A stretch of 64,000 nucleotides of DNA from Sporosarcina sp. FSL W8-0480. GTDB taxonomy: Bacteria; Bacillota; Bacilli; Bacillales_A; Planococcaceae. The stretch covers positions 2,301,501-2,365,500 of the forward strand of contig NZ_CP150166.1 of NCBI RefSeq assembly GCF_037963765.1, written 5' to 3'. Positions within the stretch are counted from its first letter, which is position 1; each line of letters opens with the position of its first letter. The notes beneath the pieces were generated by a model. That model was given only the letters and a program-made list of their open reading frames with translations, did not search any database and had not been told where the DNA came from. Positions 36,434-43,726 of this stretch are shown one piece after another. The translations under genes and the position numbers were made by a program.

Positions 36434-37110
36434 ATGGATATGATGACGAAGAATCAAATTAATGAACGTGAACAGTTGGAGATGCTAACCATTGAGCAGT
36501 TGGTTCCTCACGACCATATTGTGCGAAAACTGGATGCGGCCCTTGATTTTTCCTTCATCTATACAAAAACCCAGCCATTGCCAACTTCCTTTTAGAGAAT
36601 CAGATACTTCCTGCACTTCCGCACAAACGACCAATGACGAAGGAAGGCTTTTTCAGAAAACACGAGTATGTCCATGACGAGCATTACGACTGCTATCTCT
36701 GTCCCGAAGGACAGGTGCTAACCTACCGAACAACTACGAAGAAAGAATACAGCCAGTATGCATCGACTCCTTCCATATGTGAAGCATGTCCAGTGATTAG
36801 CCAATATACTGCGAATAAGAATCACCAAAAGATGATTCTACGTCATATCTGGCAAGATTATTTGGATGTAGCTGAAGATTTGCGTCACAATCATGAAATT
36901 AAAGAAATATATGGAACGCGCAAAGAGACAATTGAACGTGTCTTTGCCGATGCCAAAGAAAAGCATGGCATGCGATGGACAACCCTAAGGGGACTTAAAA
37001 AATTGTCCATGCAGGCGATGCTAACTTTTGCTGCCATAAATTTGAAGAAGCTGGCCAGTTGTACATGGAAAGCTCCGATTGTGGAGGCTGAAATGATGCC
37101 CCTGTCTTAA
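36434..37110 (+). pseudogene. IS1182-family transposase with central deletion and frameshift
   Basis: The N-terminus (REQLEMLTIEQLVPHDHIVRK, LDAALDFSFIY) is the DUF772-type start of IS1182 transposases. Near 36565-36580 the reading jumps to sequence normally found more than 200 residues later (IANFLLENQILPALPHKRPMTKEGFF, read in another frame), and a 1-nt shift separates the two parts. The C-terminal part is intact: HEYVHDEHYDCYLCPEG, the Cys cluster, ETIERVFADAKEKHGMRWTT, LKKLSMQAMLTFAAINLKKLA. Most of the DDE catalytic core is missing, so no activity is expected. Confidence 0.88.
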
Positions 37111-37120
37111 AGGATCTCCA

Positions 37121-37293
37121 GTTGATTGGAGTGCAGGGCGGCGACTCCTGGGGGATCAGCGCAGCGTGAAGACCCCGCAGGAAAAGCCGTTACGAAGAAC
37201 GGCTTTTGCGACCAAAAGCGAAGCGTTGGGAGCACATCCGAGGAGGCTGAGGGCAAGCCCCCCGGAAAGCGTCCGCCCGGAACGGAAATCAAC
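37121..37293 (-). repeat. GC-rich repeat, copy 3 (inside IS, right, inverted)
   Basis: Inverted relative to copy 2: begins GTTGATTGGAGTGCAGGGCGG, contains GCGACTCCTG and GAAAGCGTCCGCC, ends GGAAATCAAC. It carries an extra inner segment including AAAAGCCGTT and AACGGCTTTT, a small hairpin. Confidence 0.78.
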
Positions 37294-37356
37294 GTTATTT
37301 CAGCTACTAATAGTTAAAATGTAGAAAAGGGTTGGAAATCTATGAATTCCAACCCT

Positions 37357-37371
37357 TTTGTCTACAGTCTG
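37357..37371 (-). repeat. Right terminal inverted repeat of the IS remnant
   Basis: TTTGTCTACAGTCTG, exact complement of 36210-36224. Confidence 0.85.
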
Positions 37372-37372
37372 A

Positions 37373-37390
37373 AACAGCCAAATAGCTGTT
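37373..37390. repeat. Hairpin at right flank of IS remnant (former terminator half)
   Basis: AACAGCCAAATAGCTGTT followed by a T-run. Reverse-complemented it differs from the left hairpin (36192-36209) at one position; read directly it differs at three loop-proximal positions. Confidence 0.7.
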
Positions 37391-37393
37391 TTT

Positions 37394-38023
37394 TTATTTC
37401 AGAAACGGATTCGATACTTTTTCATCACCTACGGTTGTCGCCAGGCCATGCCCTGGATATACTTTGAAGTTATCAGGCAATGACAAAAGCTTTCCTTGGA
37501 TTGAATTGAGCAATGTATTTGTATCTCCATTGGGCAGATCCGTTCGCCCTATACTTTGTTTGAATAGTGTATCTCCAACGACAGCGAATTGTGCATCTGT
37601 AAAAACAAATGACACACTGCCGGGTGAATGTCCTGGTGTATGTCGGACTTCAAATTGAAACGGTCCTATTTTTAATGGGCCATCCTGTAAAAAGTGATCG
37701 GCCGCCTTATTTGCAACGAGTGGCAACCCAGGATACCTTGACGAACCGTTCAGATCCGGATTCATCAGCCAATATTGTTCTTCCCGATGTATATAGACCG
37801 GAATGGAGTAATGATTTCTAACTTCATCTACCGCTCCAATATGATCAAAATGTGCATGCGTCAAAAGAATAGCTAAAGGTTTACCATTCCTAGTTTCGAT
37901 TTTTTCGATAATCTTGCTTCCCTCTTCTCCGGGATCCACAACCAAGCATTGTCCTTCACTGTCTTCAATAATATAGCAGTTCGTTTGAATCGGCCCTAAT
38001 GGATATGTACGTATTTTTAACAT
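37394..38023 (-). CDS. gloC: Metallo-beta-lactamase-fold hydrolase (YqgX, glyoxalase II-like)
   Basis: A 209-residue hydrolase with THAHFDHIG (metal motif about residues 55-63), HTPGHSPGSVSF, VGDTLF and YPGHG, the full MBL/glyoxalase II ligand set. In B. subtilis YqgX hydrolyses thiol esters of bacillithiol (detoxification of methylglyoxal). ATG at 38023 with AAGGAGG upstream; the upstream frame is not conserved. In B. subtilis it also neighbours yqgY; here the IS remnant lies between. Confidence 0.9.
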   Translation of the reverse strand: MLKIRTYPLGPIQTNCYIIEDSEGQCLVVDPGEEGSKIIEKIETRNGKPLAILLTHAHFDHIGAVDEVRNHYSIPVYIHREEQYWLMNPDLNGSSRYPGLPLVANKAADHFLQDGPLKIGPFQFEVRHTPGHSPGSVSFVFTDAQFAVVGDTLFKQSIGRTDLPNGDTNTLLNSIQGKLLSLPDNFKVYPGHGLATTVGDEKVSNPFLK

Positions 38024-38184
38024 CTTACCAACCTCCTTTAAGTAATAATAATGAAGATGGATACCGTTTTCAAACAAACGTCACTTATATGCCTCGACAA
38101 AGTCCTTATTAACCAGTACAATAAGAGAGGAATATTGCTAAATCGGCATTCATTTTTTCTCTATTTGAAAGGAGTGTCTTCATA

Positions 38185-38373
38185 ATGAACGCAAGTTTAA
38201 TTTTAATGGTAATCTTCGGCTTGGTGGCGATTCTTTCCGTTGTCGGAACTGTACAAGGTTTTAAAGAGCGCAATATCCTAAGCATCGTGTTCAATTTAGC
38301 GGCTGCTGTTATCTTTGGCGGTTTCACAATTGCAACAGTAGTTTTCGGAGGATACCCGGCAACTCTACATTAA
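38185..38373 (+). CDS. yqgW: DUF2759 small membrane protein (YqgW)
   Basis: A 62-residue protein with two hydrophobic segments (about 5-22 and 33-56) and a basic turn (GFKERN). Size and place beside gloC and yqgU match DUF2759/YqgW. Ribosome site AAAGGAG is about 14 nt upstream. Function unknown. Confidence 0.72.
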   Translation: MNASLILMVIFGLVAILSVVGTVQGFKERNILSIVFNLAAAVIFGGFTIATVVFGGYPATLH

Positions 38374-38384
38374 TTCAAATTGGT

Positions 38385-38427
38385 AAAAAACATCCCCTGC
38401 ACTTGGTTGCAGAGGATGTTTTTTATT
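38385..38427. terminator. Bidirectional intrinsic terminator
   Basis: AAAAACATCCcCTGCA and TGCAGaGGATGTTTTTT stem between convergent yqgW and yqgU. Confidence 0.85.
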
Positions 38428-39550
38428 TGTCAAATTCTATCCAATTCAATCTTTCGCCAGATTCAACATCTATTACTTCTTCAAAAGTGTAGCCATTTAA
38501 ACACCTTTTACCGGTTGGAGAACATGCGAGCGAGTCTGCATCCAATCCTTCGATAATAATTTTCGAATTGCCGACTTCTTGAAGATATAAATTAAACTGT
38601 GAACTAAGCTCATCTAACTGCCCGCTTTTTGAAGCTGCTTTATACAGAAAACTTTCTCCATTAATCCATTCAACTTCAGGAACAACCCATTCCGAATAAT
38701 TGCTGACTGGTGGCATTATCCAATTTGCTAACATAGTTCCATCACCATCGCGTAATGAATATGTGAAATTATCAGATTCAAGGGACTGGACTATCAGTAG
38801 CTTATTTTCATACGTATCAAAGTAAATGACATTTCCTGCAGTTAGAGTTTCCGTCTCCCCTGTTGCACTATTTAAAATCTGTACCTCTCCGCCATCAAGG
38901 GGATGTTCCGAAAAGAGCATATTGGCAATTCGATTATCATCTATCCATTTTGGAAACGGATCATCCATCTCGATAACCGAAAGTCCTTCTGTATGTCCAT
39001 TAAATACGAAGAGATCAAAAGACCAATCTTCATGAAAAGCCGTAAATAATATTTTCTCCGGGTCCAAATCATTCCATTCAATCGCCAATTCTGTTGAAGT
39101 GATTTCAACTTGATGTTGAACGACCCCGTCCATTGAAACCACTTTAACAACCGCAAGATCCGATTGGTCACTCGTATGTACAAGCAAATAATCCAATGAA
39201 GGATGAACGATAATATCCGTTATGAAAGACTCATCTTCATAAACAAGATTCGATTCCCCAGTTTTTAGGTTAAACGATTTAACTTGATAAACCCCATTTC
39301 TCATTTCCACGTAAAGGATTTCAGAATCTGTTAGCCAGTCTGCAACAAAGTGAAACGAAGAGGGATCCGCTTTGAAAATGCGAAGTGAATTATTGTTTTC
39401 ATCAACTATTTCTTCAATTGGTTCATCGATTGGATCATTAATCGGTTCACTTGGTTTTCCAAGTCCCTGTTGTTCAACTTTTTCCTTTTTAGTTGTACAA
39501 CCCGTCAAAGCGATTAACACCAATAGAAGCAAGATTATTAGTCTTTTCAA
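38423..39550 (-). CDS. yqgU: YqgU-like lipoprotein, putative beta-propeller
   Basis: A 375-residue protein with an N-terminal hydrophobic signal and lipobox LTGC (Cys about residue 18), so a likely membrane-anchored lipoprotein. The rest is repetitive: short blocks such as VYEDESFITDIIVHPSLDYLL and EWNDLDPEKILFTAFHED recall WD/TolB-like beta-propeller blades. An acidic/Pro stretch (SEPINDPIDEPIEEIVDE) follows the lipobox. The TTG at 39550 has GGGAGGGG upstream. Identified with B. subtilis YqgU by position and lipoprotein character; function unknown. Confidence 0.72.
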   Translation of the reverse strand: MKRLIILLLLVLIALTGCTTKKEKVEQQGLGKPSEPINDPIDEPIEEIVDENNNSLRIFKADPSSFHFVADWLTDSEILYVEMRNGVYQVKSFNLKTGESNLVYEDESFITDIIVHPSLDYLLVHTSDQSDLAVVKVVSMDGVVQHQVEITSTELAIEWNDLDPEKILFTAFHEDWSFDLFVFNGHTEGLSVIEMDDPFPKWIDDNRIANMLFSEHPLDGGEVQILNSATGETETLTAGNVIYFDTYENKLLIVQSLESDNFTYSLRDGDGTMLANWIMPPVSNYSEWVVPEVEWINGESFLYKAASKSGQLDELSSQFNLYLQEVGNSKIIIEGLDADSLACSPTGKRCLNGYTFEEVIDVESGERLNWIEFDK

Positions 39551-39581
39551 TACGTCCCCTCCCCTCCGTCCTTATATCCTT

Positions 39582-39616
39582 ATAAAAAAACTGCACGGGA
39601 AACGAACCCGTGCAGA
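39582..39616 (-). terminator. Intrinsic terminator of ltaS-type gene
   Basis: On the minus strand CTGCACGGG and CCCGTGCAG form a stem followed by seven T, just after the stop of the lipoteichoic acid synthase gene. Confidence 0.85.
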
Positions 39617-39633
39617 ACTTAGTCTTAGTCGTT

Positions 39634-41523
39634 TTAATGCATCTTTGTCTTCGACTTTTCCTGGTCACCATCTGTGAATCTGAGTAAGTCTCCATTGATG
39701 ATTAAATCGGAATAGTCAAGTTCAGTTGTGGCGCGTTCAACGTAAGGCTCACAAGCTCCATAATCTGTTTCTTCTCCTGTAGAGATATCATAACACACTT
39801 CATGAGCGAAAATATTGTTTTCCGTCACCAATCGTCCGTCCCTGAAAATGATAAAAGGTTCATGATCTGGAGAGAAAACGTCGGCACCCATTTGCATATC
39901 TTCTTTGGTGTCAATTCCTAACAAATGCAAGATTGTTGGTCTTAAATCCATTTGGCCTGATAACTCATCCATCGTTTTACCTTTACCGTATCCAGGTATA
40001 TGGACGAACATTGGAACTTTTTGCAATTCAACATTATCAAAAGGCGTAATTTCTTTATCCAAATACATACCCATTGCCTTATTATGATTTTCCGAGATAC
40101 CATAATGATCCCCATACATCACAATAATAGAGTTATCGTACAAACCGCTTTTCTTCAAGTCATCAAAGAATATCTTTAACGCTTCATCCATATAGCGGAC
40201 TGATTGGAAATACTTGTTTAACGTTTTCGAATTTGAATCATACTGCGGAATCAGCATATCCTCTTCATCCAAATCGAAAGGATGGTGATTCGTTAATGTG
40301 ATTAAACGAGTTGCAAACGGTTGTGGCATTTCTTTCATCAATTCCACGGATTGCTCTAAAAACGGGATGTCCTTCATACCCCAGTTTACCGCTTCGCCTT
40401 CACCGATTTCATAGCTTTCTACGTCATAGAACTTCTGGGTGCCAAGTGCTTGGTACATAATATCCCTGTTCCAGAAGCTACGGTTATTGGCATGCATGAC
40501 ACTTGTAAAATACCCATTGTCACCAAGCTTTTCAGATAATGAGTTAAACGTGTTTCCGCTGTTTGTAAAGAAAACAGCGCCTCCATTTCTTCCATATAAA
40601 GAGTTTTCCAATATGAATTCGGAGTCGGAAGTTTTACCAAGTCCTGTTTGGTGATAAAAGTTATTAAAATAGAATGTATCTTTGTCTTTTGTCAAGCTAT
40701 TTAGGAATGGTGTGATTTCATGCTCATACATCTTATTATTAATAACAAAGTTTTGAAGCGATTCCATAGACACAATGATCAAGTTACGACCTTCTGCCGC
40801 ACCAAACATTTTGGGATTTGGTTCTGCATAATTTGCATTAATATAGTTTGCGACCTCGGTCAACTCACTACCATCCGCCAAAGCACGTTGTGCATGTGTT
40901 TTCGATTGAATGAACAAATCATAGATATGATAGTTGTACGTACCGATATTTTTCACAAGGAGTTCCCTGTCGAAACTTCTTGTTAAAAGTTGAGGTCTTT
41001 GAGCCTCAGATAACGCTAAATTCACCATCAAAATTGTAGCAGCTACAACAAAATAAAGCTTACGGCCAATATTACGGCGCCTTAAAGCACTTTCCCTCTG
41101 AGGGATGAATTTGATAGCTAATGCAATGATAATTACATCTGTAAAAAAGAAGATGTCTGTTAAATGCATGTTCGCAGTTGCCGAGGAAGAGAGATCCCCG
41201 AAATTATTTGTTTGGAACAATAACGGTAATGTGATGAAATCACTGAAAAACCTATAGAACACCGCATTACTGAACATAATAATAGATGTTATTAAGCTAA
41301 TTGAAAATATATAGATATTTTTACGTTTCGTACTCTTTATGAATAGCGCGAGGCCATACAGGAATAATAGAAAACTTAATGGATTAATGAACAATATTAG
41401 TTCCTGTATCATATTATCAATTTTCATATTGAAGCTAGTAATGTAGCCTATATATGTTGTGAGCCATGTAGCGACAATTGCAATGCCGAGTACGGAATGT
41501 TTGGGCCACGTTACTTTTTTCAT
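39634..41523 (-). CDS. yqgS: Lipoteichoic acid synthase family protein (LtaS/YqgS)
   Basis: Transfers glycerol-phosphate from phosphatidylglycerol to build lipoteichoic acid. Five N-terminal membrane segments (about 1-185) are followed by an extracellular sulfatase-like domain: NLIIVSMESLQ with a metal-binding Glu, HQTGLGKTSDSEF with the catalytic Thr, and VMYGDHYGIS with the metal-binding Asp/His. 629 residues, family length. It may be one of several LtaS paralogues; which role (primary synthase or primase) is not decided by sequence alone. Position matches B. subtilis yqgS. Confidence 0.93.
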   Translation of the reverse strand: MKKVTWPKHSVLGIAIVATWLTTYIGYITSFNMKIDNMIQELILFINPLSFLLFLYGLALFIKSTKRKNIYIFSISLITSIIMFSNAVFYRFFSDFITLPLLFQTNNFGDLSSSATANMHLTDIFFFTDVIIIALAIKFIPQRESALRRRNIGRKLYFVVAATILMVNLALSEAQRPQLLTRSFDRELLVKNIGTYNYHIYDLFIQSKTHAQRALADGSELTEVANYINANYAEPNPKMFGAAEGRNLIIVSMESLQNFVINNKMYEHEITPFLNSLTKDKDTFYFNNFYHQTGLGKTSDSEFILENSLYGRNGGAVFFTNSGNTFNSLSEKLGDNGYFTSVMHANNRSFWNRDIMYQALGTQKFYDVESYEIGEGEAVNWGMKDIPFLEQSVELMKEMPQPFATRLITLTNHHPFDLDEEDMLIPQYDSNSKTLNKYFQSVRYMDEALKIFFDDLKKSGLYDNSIIVMYGDHYGISENHNKAMGMYLDKEITPFDNVELQKVPMFVHIPGYGKGKTMDELSGQMDLRPTILHLLGIDTKEDMQMGADVFSPDHEPFIIFRDGRLVTENNIFAHEVCYDISTGEETDYGACEPYVERATTELDYSDLIINGDLLRFTDGDQEKSKTKMH

Positions 41524-41666
41524 ACTTTATCTTCCTTTCACTCTTGAAGCTTTTTGTAATTTCACCCTATCAATTGTACATGCACTACATATTATAGACG
41601 GATAAGAGGAGAAAAAGTTGCAGATTATCTTTTAAAAAATCCTTCTAAATAGTCTTAAAAGTAAAC

Positions 41667-41867
41667 TTAACGTATTAGATTTATTTCTTTTTTCAATATG
41701 AGCTGTGCCCGTAAGTAATCCTCTTTAAGGATTAATCCGTTGTCAAATAACTCTTTCACCTCGGACATCATAAGCTCAATATCTGTTTTTCGTTCTCCAG
41801 TATATATGAAAATCCCGAAACGTTTAAGGAGTTGCAGTACATCAAAGTATTCTTTCAACTCTTTCAT
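41667..41867 (-). CDS. yqgQ: DUF910 family protein YqgQ
   Basis: A 66-residue, probably helical protein; LQLLKRFGIFIYTGERKTD and the following acidic helix are typical of YqgQ, a small three-helix protein. The ATG overlaps the stop of the formyl-THF cyclo-ligase gene by 4 bp. In B. subtilis yqgQ precedes glcK; glcK is not present here. Function unknown. Confidence 0.88.
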   Translation of the reverse strand: MKELKEYFDVLQLLKRFGIFIYTGERKTDIELMMSEVKELFDNGLILKEDYLRAQLILKKEINLIR

Positions 41868-42445
41868 TTTCTTTCACGTATCATTCGACATTGAATGATC
41901 CCATTTTCGGTAATAATCTTATTGACTGGAATATCATGTTCTTCAACAGGAATATCATAGGCAGTTTGGACTTCAAATGCGAGAGATAAACGTTCCCCTT
42001 CATAATCGGTCAAGTAACGATCGTAATATCCACCGCCAAAGCCAATTCGATATCCTTCATCCGAATAGACGACACCTGGTACGATTTGCAGGTCGATAGC
42101 CGCTTTGGCGACCGATTCAGTTTTCCCGATTGCAGGTTCTTTTAAATCCATATAGACTGTTTCCAAATCATCAAATGACGTGATAATCCGGAAATCCATT
42201 TCCCTCGTCGAAGAATCACACTTAGGTACAGCTACTTTCTTACCCGCTTTCCATGCAGTTTCTATTAAGGAAATCGTATCAACTTCCGGAAAACGAGATA
42301 TTGTTACACCAATCGTTTCTGCTTTGCTATATTCCTTGGAATCAATGAGGTGATTTACAATCACTGAAGATTTCCTTGCATATTCAGATGCATCCATATC
42401 TTTCATAATAGACAATACTTGCTTTCGTTTTGTCAATTTCCCCAT
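41864..42445 (-). CDS. yqgN: 5-formyltetrahydrofolate cyclo-ligase
   Basis: ATP-dependent conversion of 5-formyl-THF to 5,10-methenyl-THF. 193 residues with an N-terminal basic region (KLTKRKQVL), PKCDSSTREMDFRII, and the C-terminal signature GYRIGFGGGYYDRYL. ATG with GGGGGA upstream. It follows rpmG and precedes yqgQ, a conserved order. Links to the folate network with folD and gcvT. Confidence 0.94.
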   Translation of the reverse strand: MGKLTKRKQVLSIMKDMDASEYARKSSVIVNHLIDSKEYSKAETIGVTISRFPEVDTISLIETAWKAGKKVAVPKCDSSTREMDFRIITSFDDLETVYMDLKEPAIGKTESVAKAAIDLQIVPGVVYSDEGYRIGFGGGYYDRYLTDYEGERLSLAFEVQTAYDIPVEEHDIPVNKIITENGIIQCRMIRERK

Positions 42446-42468
42446 TATATTATTCCCCCAATTTGAAA

Positions 42469-42498
42469 TAAAAAACCAAAACCCGTGAAGAGTTTTGG
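42469..42498 (-). terminator. Intrinsic terminator of rpmG
   Basis: On the minus strand CCAAAACtC and cGgGTTTTGG form a hairpin followed by six T, between rpmG and yqgN. Confidence 0.8.
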
Positions 42499-42507
42499 CA
42501 TGAGCGA

Positions 42508-42657
42508 TTATTTCGTTTCACGGTGCAAAGTTTGTTTCTTTTCACGTGAGCAGTATTTTTTCATTTCAAGACGTTCCGGATTGTTACGCTTGTTTTTCTT
42601 TGTAATATAATTACGCTCTCCACATTCTGTGCAAGCAAGTGTAATATTTACGCGCAT
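42508..42657 (-). CDS. rpmG: 50S ribosomal protein L33
   Basis: A 49-residue protein with the L33 sequence: [35 protein letters not shown] and LHRETK at the end. The CTEC pair (C9, C12) and C36 are present. It is upstream of the 5-formyl-THF cyclo-ligase, as rpmGA is in B. subtilis. ATG with GGGAGGG upstream. Confidence 0.96.
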   Translation of the reverse strand: MRVNITLACTECGERNYITKKNKRNNPERLEMKKYCSREKKQTLHRETK

Positions 42658-42828
42658 TGTTGTCCCTCCCACTCATTCAGCAATATAAATTAAATATGAG
42701 CATGATTTATACGACTTTTTTATTGTATCATATCACACGTGTATGTAAAGAAGAAAGTTTCAAATTACAATAATTTGGTGCATATGATACTATGGGAACA
42801 AAGCAATCTTTCCCGGAGGCGTTTTCAA

Positions 42829-43185
42829 GTGGATATACCATTAATTTTATTAGTCAGCGGAATTATATTAATCATACTTTCCTTCTTTTTCGGTACTTCT
42901 TCACGTAAGCATGAAGATGAAATCGAAAATATTTCAATCAGCCTTCATCAGGAGACAAACCAGTTAAAGAAGAGATTAAGGGCTATCGAAGAGGAATTGA
43001 TGATTGGTGTTGGCCCAATTCCAAAGGGTAAACAACCAAAACCGAAACCTGTGCATGAAATAATTGTCAACCAAATTCTTTCCTTACAAGCACAAGGTTA
43101 TACCATTCCTGAAATCGCAAAACGCTCTTCTCTATCAGACGATGAAGTTATGAATGTACTGAAGTCCCGAGGTGTTCTTCTATGA
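42829..43185 (+). CDS. Membrane-anchored protein with C-terminal HTH-like segment
   Basis: A 118-residue protein: N-terminal membrane helix (about residues 4-21), a coiled-coil-like charged region (about 28-62, ENISISLHQETNQLKKRLRAIEEELM), a basic/Pro linker (PKGKQPKPKPVHE) and a C-terminal helix-turn-helix-like part (YTIPEIAKRSSLSDDEVMNVLKSRG). Start is a GTG at 42829 with CGGAGG upstream; 4-bp overlap with the next gene suggests coupling. By position it may correspond to B. subtilis yqzD, but this was not verified. Function unknown. Confidence 0.7.
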   Translation: MDIPLILLVSGIILIILSFFFGTSSRKHEDEIENISISLHQETNQLKKRLRAIEEELMIGVGPIPKGKQPKPKPVHEIIVNQILSLQAQGYTIPEIAKRSSLSDDEVMNVLKSRGVLL

Positions 43186-43679
43186 TGAAAGAAATCCTAA
43201 GGGCCACAGGAATAGGATGCATTTTGGCTGGGGGAATCATTTATTTTACGCAGCCCTTTACTACACCATCCTCCACTCCAAATGAGCAAATGCAATTGGA
43301 TGAATTGCAAGCCGAGTTGGACCGCGTGAAGGAGGAATTGGCAATTGCACAAACAATTACTTCTTCTGAAAAGGTTACTTCATCAAGTAAACCAGCCTCA
43401 ACAACAGAAGCCAAGGATGAAGACGAGGCTAAAACCGATGAAGAACAACAAACAGCACCTGAGTCAATTACGAAAATAATCCTCACAATCGAACCGGGTT
43501 CCAATTCCAAAACTGTTGCGGACAGACTCGAAAGAGCTAATATCATTGATAACGCTAAAAGCCTTGAATCCTATTTAATAGAAAACGGCCTTTCTGGTCT
43601 TATCCAAATTGGCGAATATGAAGTCGACACAACAATGGACCTTAAAACAATTGCAAGTATTATTACAAAAACGAAATAA
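43182..43679 (+). CDS. Membrane-anchored MltG/YceG LysM-like domain protein
   Basis: A 165-residue protein with an N-terminal hydrophobic segment (about 8-24), an acidic Ser/Thr/Glu-rich linker (about 35-95) and a C-terminal domain (about 96-165: EPGSNSKTVADRLERANII, ESYLIENG, IQIGEYEVDTTMDLKTIASII) resembling the LysM-like substrate-binding subdomain of the endolytic transglycosylase MltG. The MltG catalytic domain is absent. Overlaps the preceding gene by 4 bp. It lies next to a penicillin-binding protein gene (convergent), so a cell-wall-related role is plausible but unproven. Confidence 0.72.
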   Translation: MMKEILRATGIGCILAGGIIYFTQPFTTPSSTPNEQMQLDELQAELDRVKEELAIAQTITSSEKVTSSSKPASTTEAKDEDEAKTDEEQQTAPESITKIILTIEPGSNSKTVADRLERANIIDNAKSLESYLIENGLSGLIQIGEYEVDTTMDLKTIASIITKTK

Positions 43680-43680
43680 T

Positions 43681-43726
43681 AAAAAGCTGCCATTATCGAG
43701 ATGATCTCGATTTGGCAGCTTTTTTA
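43681..43726. terminator. Bidirectional intrinsic terminator
   Basis: AAAAAGCTGCCA..ATCGAGAT and ATCTCGAT..TGGCAGCTTTTTT form a long stem between convergent genes. Confidence 0.88.

Larger units (their letters stand above)
36210..37371. mobile_element. IS1182-family element, internally deleted
   Basis: Bounded by perfect 15-bp inverted repeats (CAGACTGTAGACAAA at 36210-36224 and its complement at 37357-37371). Inside are a terminator-like palindrome at 36211-36260 (outer arms AGACTGTAG/CTACAGTCT, then a T-run), a GC-rich repeat, a broken transposase, an inverted second GC-rich repeat, and a palindrome at 37320-37366. At 1.16 kb it is shorter than IS1182 elements of about 1.8 kb, in keeping with the lost middle of the transposase. 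It is not mobile by itself. Confidence 0.82.

Noticed and set aside
36492-36677. Short + strand frame inside the IS remnant
   Set aside because: It bridges the deletion scar in a frame other than the transposase and matches no transposase sequence; it is a by-product of the frameshift.
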